Origin: Ruminococcaceae bacterium UBA1865
GTDB lineage: Bacteria; Bacillota; Clostridia; Oscillospirales; Acutalibacteraceae
Direction of reading: 5' to 3'
Assembly: GCA_002338255.1 (NCBI GenBank)
Contig: DDHX01000062.1
Span: 62,502 to 70,029, forward strand
Length of the DNA: 7,528 nt
The position numbers were made by a program, and so were the translations under genes. The notes beneath the pieces were generated by a model. That model saw only the letters and a program-made list of their open reading frames with translations, ran no database searches and was not told the DNA's origin. This document shows, piece after piece, positions 1 through 5,446 of this stretch (its first letter is position 1; each line of letters opens with the position of its first letter).

Positions 1-705
1 AACAACCAAATCTCCGCGCGCAAAGTTCAGAATGCGGACGTCATCCTTCATTTTAGCGATCGATTCTGCGTTAATCATACCCTTTGTGTCGGGCGTGAGC
101 GGAACGTGAACCGTAATATAGTCGCATTCAGCGTAAATCTGATCAAGCGTGTGCGCATGGTTAATGGAGCGGGAAAGACCCCATGCCGCGTCAACCGACA
201 GATACGGGTCATAGCCGTAAACCTCCATGCCGAGGCTTTTTGCCGCGTTCGCAACCAAAATTCCGATTGCGCCAAGGCCGATCACACCAAGTGTTTTACC
301 GCTGATTTCAGGGCCGACGTATGCGCCCTTTCCTTTTTCGACCAGCTTGCCAACCTCGTCGCCCTTGCCTTTCAGTGTCTTTGCCCACTCAATAGCGGGA
401 ACAACCCTGCGGGAGGAAAGCAGCAGGCCGGCTAAAACAAGCTCCTTGACGGCGTTCGCATTGGCGCCCGGAGTATTGAACACGACAATGCCCTGCTCAC
501 TGCACTTTTCAAGAGGAATATTATTGACGCCTGCGCCCGCTCTTGCAATGGCCAGCAGGCTTTTAGGCAGTTCCATTTCGTGCATGGATGCGGAGCGAAC
601 CAGAATCGCTTCAGGGTTTTCAATTTCTCCGCCGTAGCAGTAGCTTTCATCAAAACGGCATGTGCCGACCTCTGAAATCTTATTCAAGCATTTTATGTGA
701 AACAT
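1..705 (-). CDS. serA: D-3-phosphoglycerate dehydrogenase, C-terminal part outside the window
   Basis: First enzyme of the phosphorylated serine pathway: NAD-dependent oxidation of 3-phosphoglycerate to 3-phosphohydroxypyruvate in the cytoplasm. The 235 codons visible read MFHIKCLNKIS at the start and stay open to the left edge. The Rossmann nucleotide-binding motif GLGAIG is at residues 143-148, followed by an acidic residue after the second strand (YGYDP, about 163-167). The sequence NFARG (227-231) carries the arginine that corresponds to the catalytic Arg of 2-hydroxyacid dehydrogenases. The Glu and His of the active site and any ACT domain lie beyond the edge. The ATG at 703-705 is preceded by AGGTG (715-719), and the gene starts 23 bases after the serC stop, so the two are cotranscribed. 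The 2-hydroxyacid dehydrogenase family is certain; the serA assignment rests on the serC partner and the clostridial-type N-terminus. Confidence 0.95.
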   Translation of the reverse strand, partial: MFHIKCLNKISEVGTCRFDESYCYGGEIENPEAILVRSASMHEMELPKSLLAIARAGAGVNNIPLEKCSEQGIVVFNTPGANANAVKELVLAGLLLSSRRVVPAIEWAKTLKGKGDEVGKLVEKGKGAYVGPEISGKTLGVIGLGAIGILVANAAKSLGMEVYGYDPYLSVDAAWGLSRSINHAHTLDQIYAECDYITVHVPLTPDTKGMINAESIAKMKDDVRILNFARGDLVV

Positions 706-728
706 AGTTCAATCACCTACATTCTATT

Positions 729-1811
729 TTAGTTGTTCTTTTCAAATTCAGCCATAAACGCAATTAGCTTTTCCACGCCCTCAACAGGCATTGCATTATA
801 GATGGAGGCGCGCATTCCGCCCACGGAGCGGTGCCCCTTCAGGTTGACAAAATCTTGTGCGATGGACTCTTTCACAAACTTTGCGTCAAGCTCTTCGCTG
901 CCGGTTACAAAGGGAATGTTCATCAGCGAACGGTCTTTTGCAACAACCGTGCCCCTAAACAGTTTGGAACTGTCGAGGAAGTTGTAGAGCAGCCCGGCTT
1001 TCTTTTCGTTTATTTTTTTCATTTCATCAAGTCCGCCGATGGTGTTTTTCAGCCAGTCAAGTACCAGCATGCATATGTAGATTGTGTAGCACGGCGGTGT
1101 GTTGAACATGGAGCCGTTGTCGGAATGGGTCTGATAATTGAACATGGTCGGGGTAAAGTCCATTGCGTGGCCAATTAAATCCTCGCGGATAATGACGACG
1201 GTTAAGCCGGCAGGGGCCATGTTTTTCTGTGCACCGGCGTAAAGCAGGCCGAATTTGCTCACATCAATCGGCTCACTTAAAATAATAGAGGAAATATCCG
1301 CCACCAGCGGAACGGTTCCGGTTTCAGGCAGATGATGAAACTTTGTGCCGTAAATGGTATTGTTCAGGCAAATATGGAAGTAATCCGCGTCCTTTGTAAA
1401 GGTGGACGGGTCCAAGTCCGGAATATAGTTAAAAGTCTTGTCTTTAGAGGAAGCAACTACATTCGCAGTGCCGTAACGCGCGGCCTCCTGATAGGCCTTT
1501 GTGGCCCACTGACCGGTTAGCACAAAGTCGGCTGTATTGCTTTTTGTCATCAGGTTCATGGGTACCATTGCAAATTGAGAGGAAGCACCTCCCTGTAAAA
1601 ACAGGACTTTATAGTTTTCGGGAATATTCATAATTTCACGAAGTAAACTTTCCGCGGAAGAGATAATTCCCTCATAAACCTTGGAGCGGTGTGACATTTC
1701 CATCACGGATTGTCCACTGTCCTTATAATTGAGCATTTCATCTGCTGCGCGACGCAGCACAGGCTCAGGCAGCATTGAGGGGCCTGCGGAAAAGTTGTAA
1801 ACACGTTTCAT
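729..1811 (-). CDS. serC: Phosphoserine aminotransferase
   Basis: Second enzyme of the phosphorylated serine pathway: PLP-dependent transfer of the amino group from glutamate to 3-phosphohydroxypyruvate, giving phosphoserine. In many bacteria the same enzyme also serves pyridoxal phosphate synthesis. The 360-residue length matches the family. Visible hallmarks are the N-terminal NFSAGPSMLP, the phosphoserine-binding SHRSK (His41, Arg42), QGGASSQF (73-80), Trp102 which stacks on PLP, the Schiff-base lysine in YAGAQKNMAP (Lys196), and the C-terminal substrate-binding Arg334 in GGMRASIYNA. The start ATG (1809-1811) has GGAGG at 1822-1826. It is the first gene of the minus-strand operon, with a strong promoter just upstream and serA directly after it. 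No odd feature seen. Confidence 0.98.
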   Translation of the reverse strand: MKRVYNFSAGPSMLPEPVLRRAADEMLNYKDSGQSVMEMSHRSKVYEGIISSAESLLREIMNIPENYKVLFLQGGASSQFAMVPMNLMTKSNTADFVLTGQWATKAYQEAARYGTANVVASSKDKTFNYIPDLDPSTFTKDADYFHICLNNTIYGTKFHHLPETGTVPLVADISSIILSEPIDVSKFGLLYAGAQKNMAPAGLTVVIIREDLIGHAMDFTPTMFNYQTHSDNGSMFNTPPCYTIYICMLVLDWLKNTIGGLDEMKKINEKKAGLLYNFLDSSKLFRGTVVAKDRSLMNIPFVTGSEELDAKFVKESIAQDFVNLKGHRSVGGMRASIYNAMPVEGVEKLIAFMAEFEKNN

Positions 1812-1863
1812 TTAAGTGCAACCTCCAATATAAATTTTAGGGATCGTTAGGATATATTATAAT

Positions 1864-1892
1864 ATTATATCGCTTTAGTTAGTTGAAGTCAA
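1864..1892 (-). promoter_or_regulatory. Sigma-A promoter of serC-serA
   Basis: On the minus strand, TTGACT (-35, 1887-1892) and TATAAT (-10, 1864-1869) are separated by exactly 17 bases. This is one mismatch from the housekeeping consensus. Transcription would start near 1857, leaving an untranslated leader of roughly 45 bases. That is too short for a T-box or other large riboswitch, and none is visible. Confidence 0.85.
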
Positions 1893-1904
1893 TGACGCAT
1901 ATGA

Positions 1905-1968
1905 CAATAAAATAACAAATCAAAATGCGGGTGCAGTCTATGGTGGAGAAGGCTCTATTATTTTATTG
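1905..1968. repeat. Perfect 11-bp inverted repeat between divergent promoters
   Basis: CAATAAAATAA at 1905-1915 is matched by its exact reverse complement TTATTTTATTG at 1958-1968, with 42 bases between. The right arm overlaps the first bases of the -35 element of the plus-strand promoter, and the left arm lies 12 bases upstream of the serC -35 element. The arms are AT-rich and end abruptly on both sides. It could be a pair of operator half-sites or a chance match in AT-rich DNA; no known regulator motif is recognised. Confidence 0.5.
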
Positions 1969-1993
1969 CCAAAGACTATATTTATGTTATAAT
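1966..1993 (+). promoter_or_regulatory. Sigma-A promoter of the five-gene DRTGG/HydS/PHP operon
   Basis: TTGCCA (-35, 1966-1971, one mismatch from TTGACA) and TATAAT (-10, 1988-1993) are 16 bases apart. A TG at 1985-1986 makes an extended -10 element. Predicted transcription start is near 2000, giving a leader of about 60 bases before the first ATG. The distance to the divergent serC promoter allows co-regulation, but nothing proves it. Confidence 0.75.
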
Positions 1994-2050
1994 ATAAATA
2001 TAATTTATTAGAATCGTATTGCAATTATTGTTTATATTTAATGTTAAAAA

Positions 2051-2057
2051 GGAGGGG
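2051..2057 (+). promoter_or_regulatory. Ribosome binding site choosing the ATG at 2063
   Basis: GGAGGGG sits 7 bases (counted from GGAGG) before the ATG at 2063-2065. An in-frame TTG at 2060-2062 directly precedes that ATG but is too close to the Shine-Dalgarno, so the ATG is the preferred start. Confidence 0.8.
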
Positions 2058-2062
2058 CTTTG

Positions 2063-2410
2063 ATGACAGTCAGAGATATAATTTCCATTTTGGACGCACA
2101 AATCATTGCGGAAGGCGACTTGGACGCGGAAGTAAAAACAGCCTGTGGCAGTGATATGATGAGCGATGTCCTCGCCTTTGTGAAAGATCAGTCTGTTTTG
2201 CTGACTGGGCTGAATAACCCACAGGTGGTACGTACCGCCGAAATGATGGATATGCGCTGTATTATTTTCGTCCGCGGAAAAGAAGTGAACAGCGACGTCA
2301 TTGCGCTTGCACAGCAAAAAGAGATTACCGTCCTGCAGACACGGTACAGGATGTTTACCGCCTGCGGGCTGCTGTATGCAAATGGATTGAGTGGGGGCTG
2401 CGAAAGTTGA
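2063..2410 (+). CDS. DRTGG-domain protein (first copy)
   Basis: Small cytoplasmic protein of 115 residues made almost entirely of one DRTGG-type domain, a fold of unproven function also found in proteins linked to phosphate metabolism. The signature is the stretch CGSDMMSDVLAF (28-39), then LLTGLNNPQVVRTAEMMDM (46-64) and IIFVRGKEV (67-75), the usual pattern of hydrogenase-associated family members. It has no signal peptide or membrane segment. It leads a plus-strand operon and its TGA stop overlaps the TTG start of the next gene. A second, more divergent copy of the same family occurs two genes downstream. A ligand-binding or partner-binding role in signalling is my inference from the neighbours; the sequence itself does not show an activity. 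Confidence 0.85.
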   Translation: MTVRDIISILDAQIIAEGDLDAEVKTACGSDMMSDVLAFVKDQSVLLTGLNNPQVVRTAEMMDMRCIIFVRGKEVNSDVIALAQQKEITVLQTRYRMFTACGLLYANGLSGGCES

Positions 2411-2835
2411 AAAATATCCTCTCCTTTGACTACATTGTACCGGGGGATGATTTTACCCGCGCGGGCGAGGCGTCAAGCGACGTGAAACATAAATTAAAGC
2501 AAATAGGGTATGATCCAGACGCAATCCGGAGGGTTGCAATTGCCATGTATGAAGGAGAAATCAACATGGTGATTCACGCCGGGGGCGGTCAGGTACATGT
2601 TGAAATTAACCCGGAAAAGGTCGATATGGTTCTTGCCGATCAGGGTCCCGGCATCAAAGACATTGCCCTGGCGATGCGCGAGGGCTACTCTACCGCACCG
2701 GACAATGTGCGTGCGCTGGGCTTTGGTGCGGGAATGGGACTGTCAAACATGAAGAAATGCACCGACACCATGAAAATAGATACCGAGGTAGGCAAGGGAA
2801 CAACCTTGCACATGACAGTGCTTATCAAGCGGTAA
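2407..2835 (+). CDS. RsbW/SpoIIAB-like ATP-binding protein (putative serine kinase)
   Basis: Single HATPase_c (GHKL) domain, 142 residues, similar in layout to anti-sigma factor kinases rather than to full sensor kinases, because no histidine dimerisation domain precedes it. The N-box reads YEGEINMVIHA (48-58), with Glu49 and Asn53 spaced like the catalytic Glu and Mg-binding Asn of SpoIIAB. The ADQGPGI motif (77-83) is the G1 box and GFGAGMGLSNM (105-115) is the G2 box, with KGKGTTLH-type closing sequence near the end. The start is a TTG at 2407-2409, overlapping the previous stop by four bases, with GGGGG at 2393-2397 as a weak ribosome site, so translation is probably coupled. No STAS-domain or sigma-factor partner is present in the window. 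Kinase activity is plausible from the retained residues; the target is unknown. Confidence 0.85.
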   Translation: MKNILSFDYIVPGDDFTRAGEASSDVKHKLKQIGYDPDAIRRVAIAMYEGEINMVIHAGGGQVHVEINPEKVDMVLADQGPGIKDIALAMREGYSTAPDNVRALGFGAGMGLSNMKKCTDTMKIDTEVGKGTTLHMTVLIKR

Positions 2836-2840
2836 ACAGT

Positions 2841-2846
2841 GGAGGG
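2841..2846 (+). promoter_or_regulatory. Ribosome binding site deciding the HydS-like start
   Basis: GGAGGG lies 7 bases before the ATG at 2854-2856. A GTG at 2839-2841 is in the same frame and would add five residues, but it overlaps this site and has no good site of its own. The ATG at 2854 is therefore the real start. Confidence 0.85.
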
Positions 2847-2853
2847 AATCATC

Positions 2854-4173
2854 ATGAACCAATTTTTTCATTCCGTTACGCTGGACAAGGATAAGTGTAT
2901 GGGATGTACAAACTGCATTAAGCGCTGCCCGACAGAGGCGATTCGAGTGCGTAATGGGAAAGCGAAGATCATCTCCGAACGGTGTATCGACTGCGGGGAA
3001 TGTATCCGCGTTTGTCCTCACCACGCCAAAAAAGCAAAATATGACACGCTTGATATCCTTCAAAATTTTAAATATAAGATTGCTTTACCTGCTCCCACTC
3101 TATATGGTCAGTTTAACAACCTGGATGATATTGATATTGTGTTGACCGGCCTTAAGCACATTGGTTTTGACGATGTATTTGAGGTTTCGCGCAGTGCCGA
3201 ACTTGTTTCCGAAGTCACAAGGAAGCTGCTGCAGGAAGGCAAACTCAAAAAACCGGTCATCAGCTCGGCTTGCCCTGCGGTGGTTCGGCTGATTCGGGTG
3301 CGCTTTCCGGACCTGTGCTCCCATGTGCTGCAATTAAATTCACCCATGGAAACAGCCGCACGGATTGCCAAACGTGAAGCGGCAAAAAAAACAGGATTGC
3401 CAATCAGCGAAATCGGCGCTTTTTTCATCACACCCTGTCCGGCCAAGGTAACTTCGATCAAGATGCCGATCAGCTGCAAAAAATCCGAGGTTGACGGCGC
3501 AATTGCCATCAGTGAAATTTTCGCCAAGCTGGCCGCCGCAATGGAGGATCAAAAAGAGGTTGAGCAACTGTCGCAGTCCGGCATCATCGGGGTCGGCTGG
3601 GCATCCAGCGGAGGGGAATCCACCGCACTGCTAAGCGATAAATATCTTGCAGCCGACGGAATCGAAAACGTAATCCGTGTGCTCGAGGAGCTGGAGGACG
3701 AAAAGATACGCGAACTTGATTTTATCGAGCTCAACGCCTGCTCCGGCGGGTGCGTCGGCGGTGTGCTGTGTGTGGAAAACGCCTATGTTGCAAAAGCAAG
3801 GTTACAGCGTCTGCGACGGTACTTGCCGGTTTCGCAAAATCATATTGACGGGAAAATACCGTCCGGCATGGCATGGCGAAAGAATTTGCTGTTCGCTCCC
3901 GTTTTAAAGCTTTCAGACGATATGAACGAAGCGCTGCGTATGATGGCTGAGATTGATAAAATCAGCGAGGAACTGCCCGGGCTTGATTGCGGTTCCTGCG
4001 GAGCGCCGACCTGCCGCGCGCTGGCGGAGGATATTGTCCGCGGCTTTGCAAAGAGGAATCAGTGCATTTTTGTTATGCGTGAAGAGATTAAAAATGTTGC
4101 CGATGCATTGTCCTCAATGGGTGCGTTTCTGCCCCGGAATGACAAGGAGAAAAAGAGCAATGACAGTAAATGA
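2854..4173 (+). CDS. [FeFe]-hydrogenase-like iron-sulfur protein, putative sensory HydS type
   Basis: Protein of 439 residues in three parts. Residues 15-55 form a two-[4Fe-4S] ferredoxin domain (Cys15/18/21/25 and Cys44/47/50/54). Residues about 75-325 are a hydrogenase large-subunit domain. Its H-cluster loops are altered: L1 reads SSACP (Cys140), L2 reads TPCPAK (Cys195, Lys198), and L3 reads ELNACSGGCVGG (Cys296, Cys300). All four cysteines that bind the cluster in true hydrogenases are kept. Ala139 replaces the proton-shuttle cysteine, Thr193 and Asn294 replace conserved methionines, and the usual GGGQP after L3 is lost. Residues 375-404 (LPGLDCGSCGAPTC, then Cys404) form a further Fes-type [4Fe-4S] site. 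This resembles the sensory, low-turnover hydrogenase groups (C/D) and has no PAS domain. It starts 18 bases after the kinase-like gene and overlaps the next gene by 14. An H2 or redox sensor is likely; catalytic bulk H2 production is unlikely. Confidence 0.88.
   Translation: MNQFFHSVTLDKDKCMGCTNCIKRCPTEAIRVRNGKAKIISERCIDCGECIRVCPHHAKKAKYDTLDILQNFKYKIALPAPTLYGQFNNLDDIDIVLTGLKHIGFDDVFEVSRSAELVSEVTRKLLQEGKLKKPVISSACPAVVRLIRVRFPDLCSHVLQLNSPMETAARIAKREAAKKTGLPISEIGAFFITPCPAKVTSIKMPISCKKSEVDGAIAISEIFAKLAAAMEDQKEVEQLSQSGIIGVGWASSGGESTALLSDKYLAADGIENVIRVLEELEDEKIRELDFIELNACSGGCVGGVLCVENAYVAKARLQRLRRYLPVSQNHIDGKIPSGMAWRKNLLFAPVLKLSDDMNEALRMMAEIDKISEELPGLDCGSCGAPTCRALAEDIVRGFAKRNQCIFVMREEIKNVADALSSMGAFLPRNDKEKKSNDSK
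4144..4150 (+). promoter_or_regulatory. Ribosome binding site inside the end of the HydS-like gene
   Basis: AAGGAGA is placed about 10 bases before the ATG at 4160, inside the preceding coding sequence. It supports a start at 4160 although the reading frame is open much further upstream (to 3953), where it only shadows the HydS-like gene. Confidence 0.75.
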
Positions 4174-4492
4174 ACTTTGCAATCAATTAGAATTAAACGT
4201 TTTAACTGACAACGGCGGTTTAAATCAATCTATTTCAGGCTGCTATACAGGCGACTTGCTAAGCTGGGTGATGGCGCGCCTTCCCGAAGGAGCAGCATGG
4301 CTCACTGTAATGGGCAACATCAACGCAATTGCGGTGGCGTCTTTAAAGGACGCTGCCTGCATTATTCTGACCGATTCCGCTCCGCTCGATGACGACGCGC
4401 TCCGAAAAGCCCAGCAGCTTAACCTTGCCGTTCTTTCGTCGCAACAGGACAGCTACAGCCTCGGCGCAAGAATAGCCGCGATTTTAAAGTAA
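4160..4492 (+). CDS. DRTGG-domain protein (second copy)
   Basis: Protein of 110 residues, related to the DRTGG-like protein at the head of the operon. Shared features are a Tyr/Cys-x-x-Asp-hydrophobic-hydrophobic-Ser stretch (YTGDLLSWVMA, 29-39), a hydrophobic strand before a loop (AAWLTVMGNINAIAVASL, 45-62) and the following CIILTD (67-72). The first copy's RTAE sequence is replaced by IAVASLKD, so the two are not redundant by sequence. It is soluble with no membrane segment. It overlaps the HydS-like gene by 14 bases and shares one base (TAATG) with the next gene, implying coupled translation and fixed stoichiometry. The DRTGG family call is good; function is unknown. Paired small domains flanking a sensor could form a heteromeric ligand-binding unit, which is inference only. 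Confidence 0.75.
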   Translation: MTVNELCNQLELNVLTDNGGLNQSISGCYTGDLLSWVMARLPEGAAWLTVMGNINAIAVASLKDAACIILTDSAPLDDDALRKAQQLNLAVLSSQQDSYSLGARIAAILK

Positions 4493-5229
4493 TGCGTATT
4501 TATTATGATCTTCACCTGCACTCATGCCTGTCACCCTGCGGAAGCGACGAAATGACACCCGTCAATATTGTAAATATGGCGTTGCTGCTCGGCTATGACA
4601 TGATTGCGCTGACCGACCACAACTCCTGTCGCAACACGCCCGCCGCGGTTAAAATCGGGGAAGAAAACGGGCTGACCGTTGTGCCGGGGATGGAGCTTTG
4701 CACTGCGGAAGAGGCGCACGTGATTTGCCTTTTTCCAACGGTCGAGGCGGCAATGCGCTTTCAGCGGTACGTTACGGACAGAAGTGTTAAAATAAAAAAT
4801 AAGCCGGAGATTTTCGGCCGACAGCTTGTGATGGATGAATATGAGACCGTGATTGACGAAGAAGAAAATCTTCTTCTCAATGCTGCCGCAATCAGCGTGA
4901 ACGACATCCAGAAAGCAGCGCACGATTTTGGCGGAGCGGCGTTTCCTGCCCATGTGGATCGAAATGCGTTCAGCGTAATTGCAAGTCTTGGCGCAATTCC
5001 GCCGGAGGCCGGCTTTGCTGCAGCGGAAATCAGCGCGGGAGGCAATGTGCAAAAGCTTTTGCAAACCAATCCTGAACTGAACGGAAAAGTATTGCTGCTG
5101 AATTCCGACGCACATTATCTACAAAATATGCCCGAACCAAAAGCATGGATTGATCTGCCGCAGAAAACGCCGGAATGTCTCATTGAGGCACTTCGGGGAA
5201 AAATAAAAATCAATTGGGGTCGGTACTGA
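4492..5229 (+). CDS. PHP-domain metal-dependent phosphoesterase
   Basis: Protein of 245 residues with a complete PHP active site, so probably a hydrolase of phosphoester bonds using two or three metal ions. Ligand residues visible in order are the HxH pair in DLHLHS (His8, His10), Asp42-His43 in LTDHNS, Glu68 in PGMELC, His76 in AHVICLF, His154 in PAHVDR, and Asp206 with His208 in NSDAHY. The region from about 84 to 140 is an elaboration between the core metal-binding halves, largely charged. Related stand-alone PHP proteins cleave nucleotides such as 3',5'-phosphoadenosine or short RNAs; the substrate here cannot be read from sequence. It begins one base before the end of the DRTGG copy and ends the five-gene group. 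Its steady place beside a sensory hydrogenase suggests a signal-removing or signal-making role, unproven. Confidence 0.9.
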   Translation: MRIYYDLHLHSCLSPCGSDEMTPVNIVNMALLLGYDMIALTDHNSCRNTPAAVKIGEENGLTVVPGMELCTAEEAHVICLFPTVEAAMRFQRYVTDRSVKIKNKPEIFGRQLVMDEYETVIDEEENLLLNAAAISVNDIQKAAHDFGGAAFPAHVDRNAFSVIASLGAIPPEAGFAAAEISAGGNVQKLLQTNPELNGKVLLLNSDAHYLQNMPEPKAWIDLPQKTPECLIEALRGKIKINWGRY

Positions 5230-5309
5230 AAGCCCGCAGTGCGAGCGTATTGAGGATTGATTACTATTTGAAATTATGATTAAAAGAGACAATGTTTTCT
5301 TACGATGTT

Positions 5310-5327
5310 TTGTGACATTTTTAACGA
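5310..5327. promoter_or_regulatory. Possible Rex operator upstream of hydC
   Basis: TTGTGACATTTTTAACGA matches 11 of the 14 fixed positions of the clostridial Rex site TTGTTAA-N4-TTAACAA. Rex is a repressor that responds to the NADH/NAD ratio and is known to control hydrogenase and fermentation genes in Clostridia. The site lies 30 bases before the putative -10 element at 5357, and its left half also resembles a -35 hexamer. With three mismatches it could be chance in AT-rich DNA. Confidence 0.4.
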
Positions 5328-5334
5328 AAAATAT

Positions 5335-5362
5335 AGATTTCTTCATTTTGCTATGATATACT
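5335..5362 (+). promoter_or_regulatory. Probable promoter of the hydC-hydB operon
   Basis: An extended -10 element, TG-A-TATACT (TG at 5354-5355, hexamer 5357-5362), stands in AT-rich DNA. The -35 region is poor (about 5335-5340), as is common for extended -10 promoters. Start of transcription would be near 5369 with a leader of about 78 bases. A weaker alternative, TTGTGA (5310-5315) with TATAGA (5332-5337) at 16-base spacing, overlaps the possible Rex site. Confidence 0.6.
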
Positions 5363-5446
5363 AAAACATAATGAAAGTGTGGAGAATTTTTGTCACTGTA
5401 TGATTGACCGCTTTTCCGCATCCATAAACCACAGGGAGGAAAGAGA

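Noticed and set aside
106..637. Plus-strand open frames opposite serA
   Set aside because: They are antisense shadows of a clear 2-hydroxyacid dehydrogenase and have no ribosome binding site.
1812..1860. Riboswitch or T-box leader before serC
   Set aside because: The leader predicted from the promoter is only about 45 bases and has no T-box or riboswitch core.
1901..1918. Rex-like sequence TTGTTATTTTATTGTCAT on the minus strand upstream of serC
   Set aside because: Only 10 of 14 fixed positions match and the right half is poor; the region is AT-rich enough for this by chance, and Rex control of serine synthesis is not expected.
2037..2048. Small palindrome TTTAA-TG-TTAAA before the first DRTGG gene
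   Set aside because: Five-base AT-only arms are too weak to call an operator or hairpin.
3953..4159. Upstream extension of the second DRTGG frame by 69 codons
   Set aside because: It lies wholly within the HydS-like gene in another frame, is rich in Arg and Cys unlike the family, and the ribosome site at 4144-4150 supports the ATG at 4160.
4531..5115. Long minus-strand open frame of 194 codons
   Set aside because: It is a shadow of the PHP gene, which carries the full metal-ligand set on the plus strand.
5230..5250. Possible terminator hairpin CGCA-G-TGCG after the PHP gene
   Set aside because: Four-base stem with a one-base loop and no following T run; not a credible terminator.
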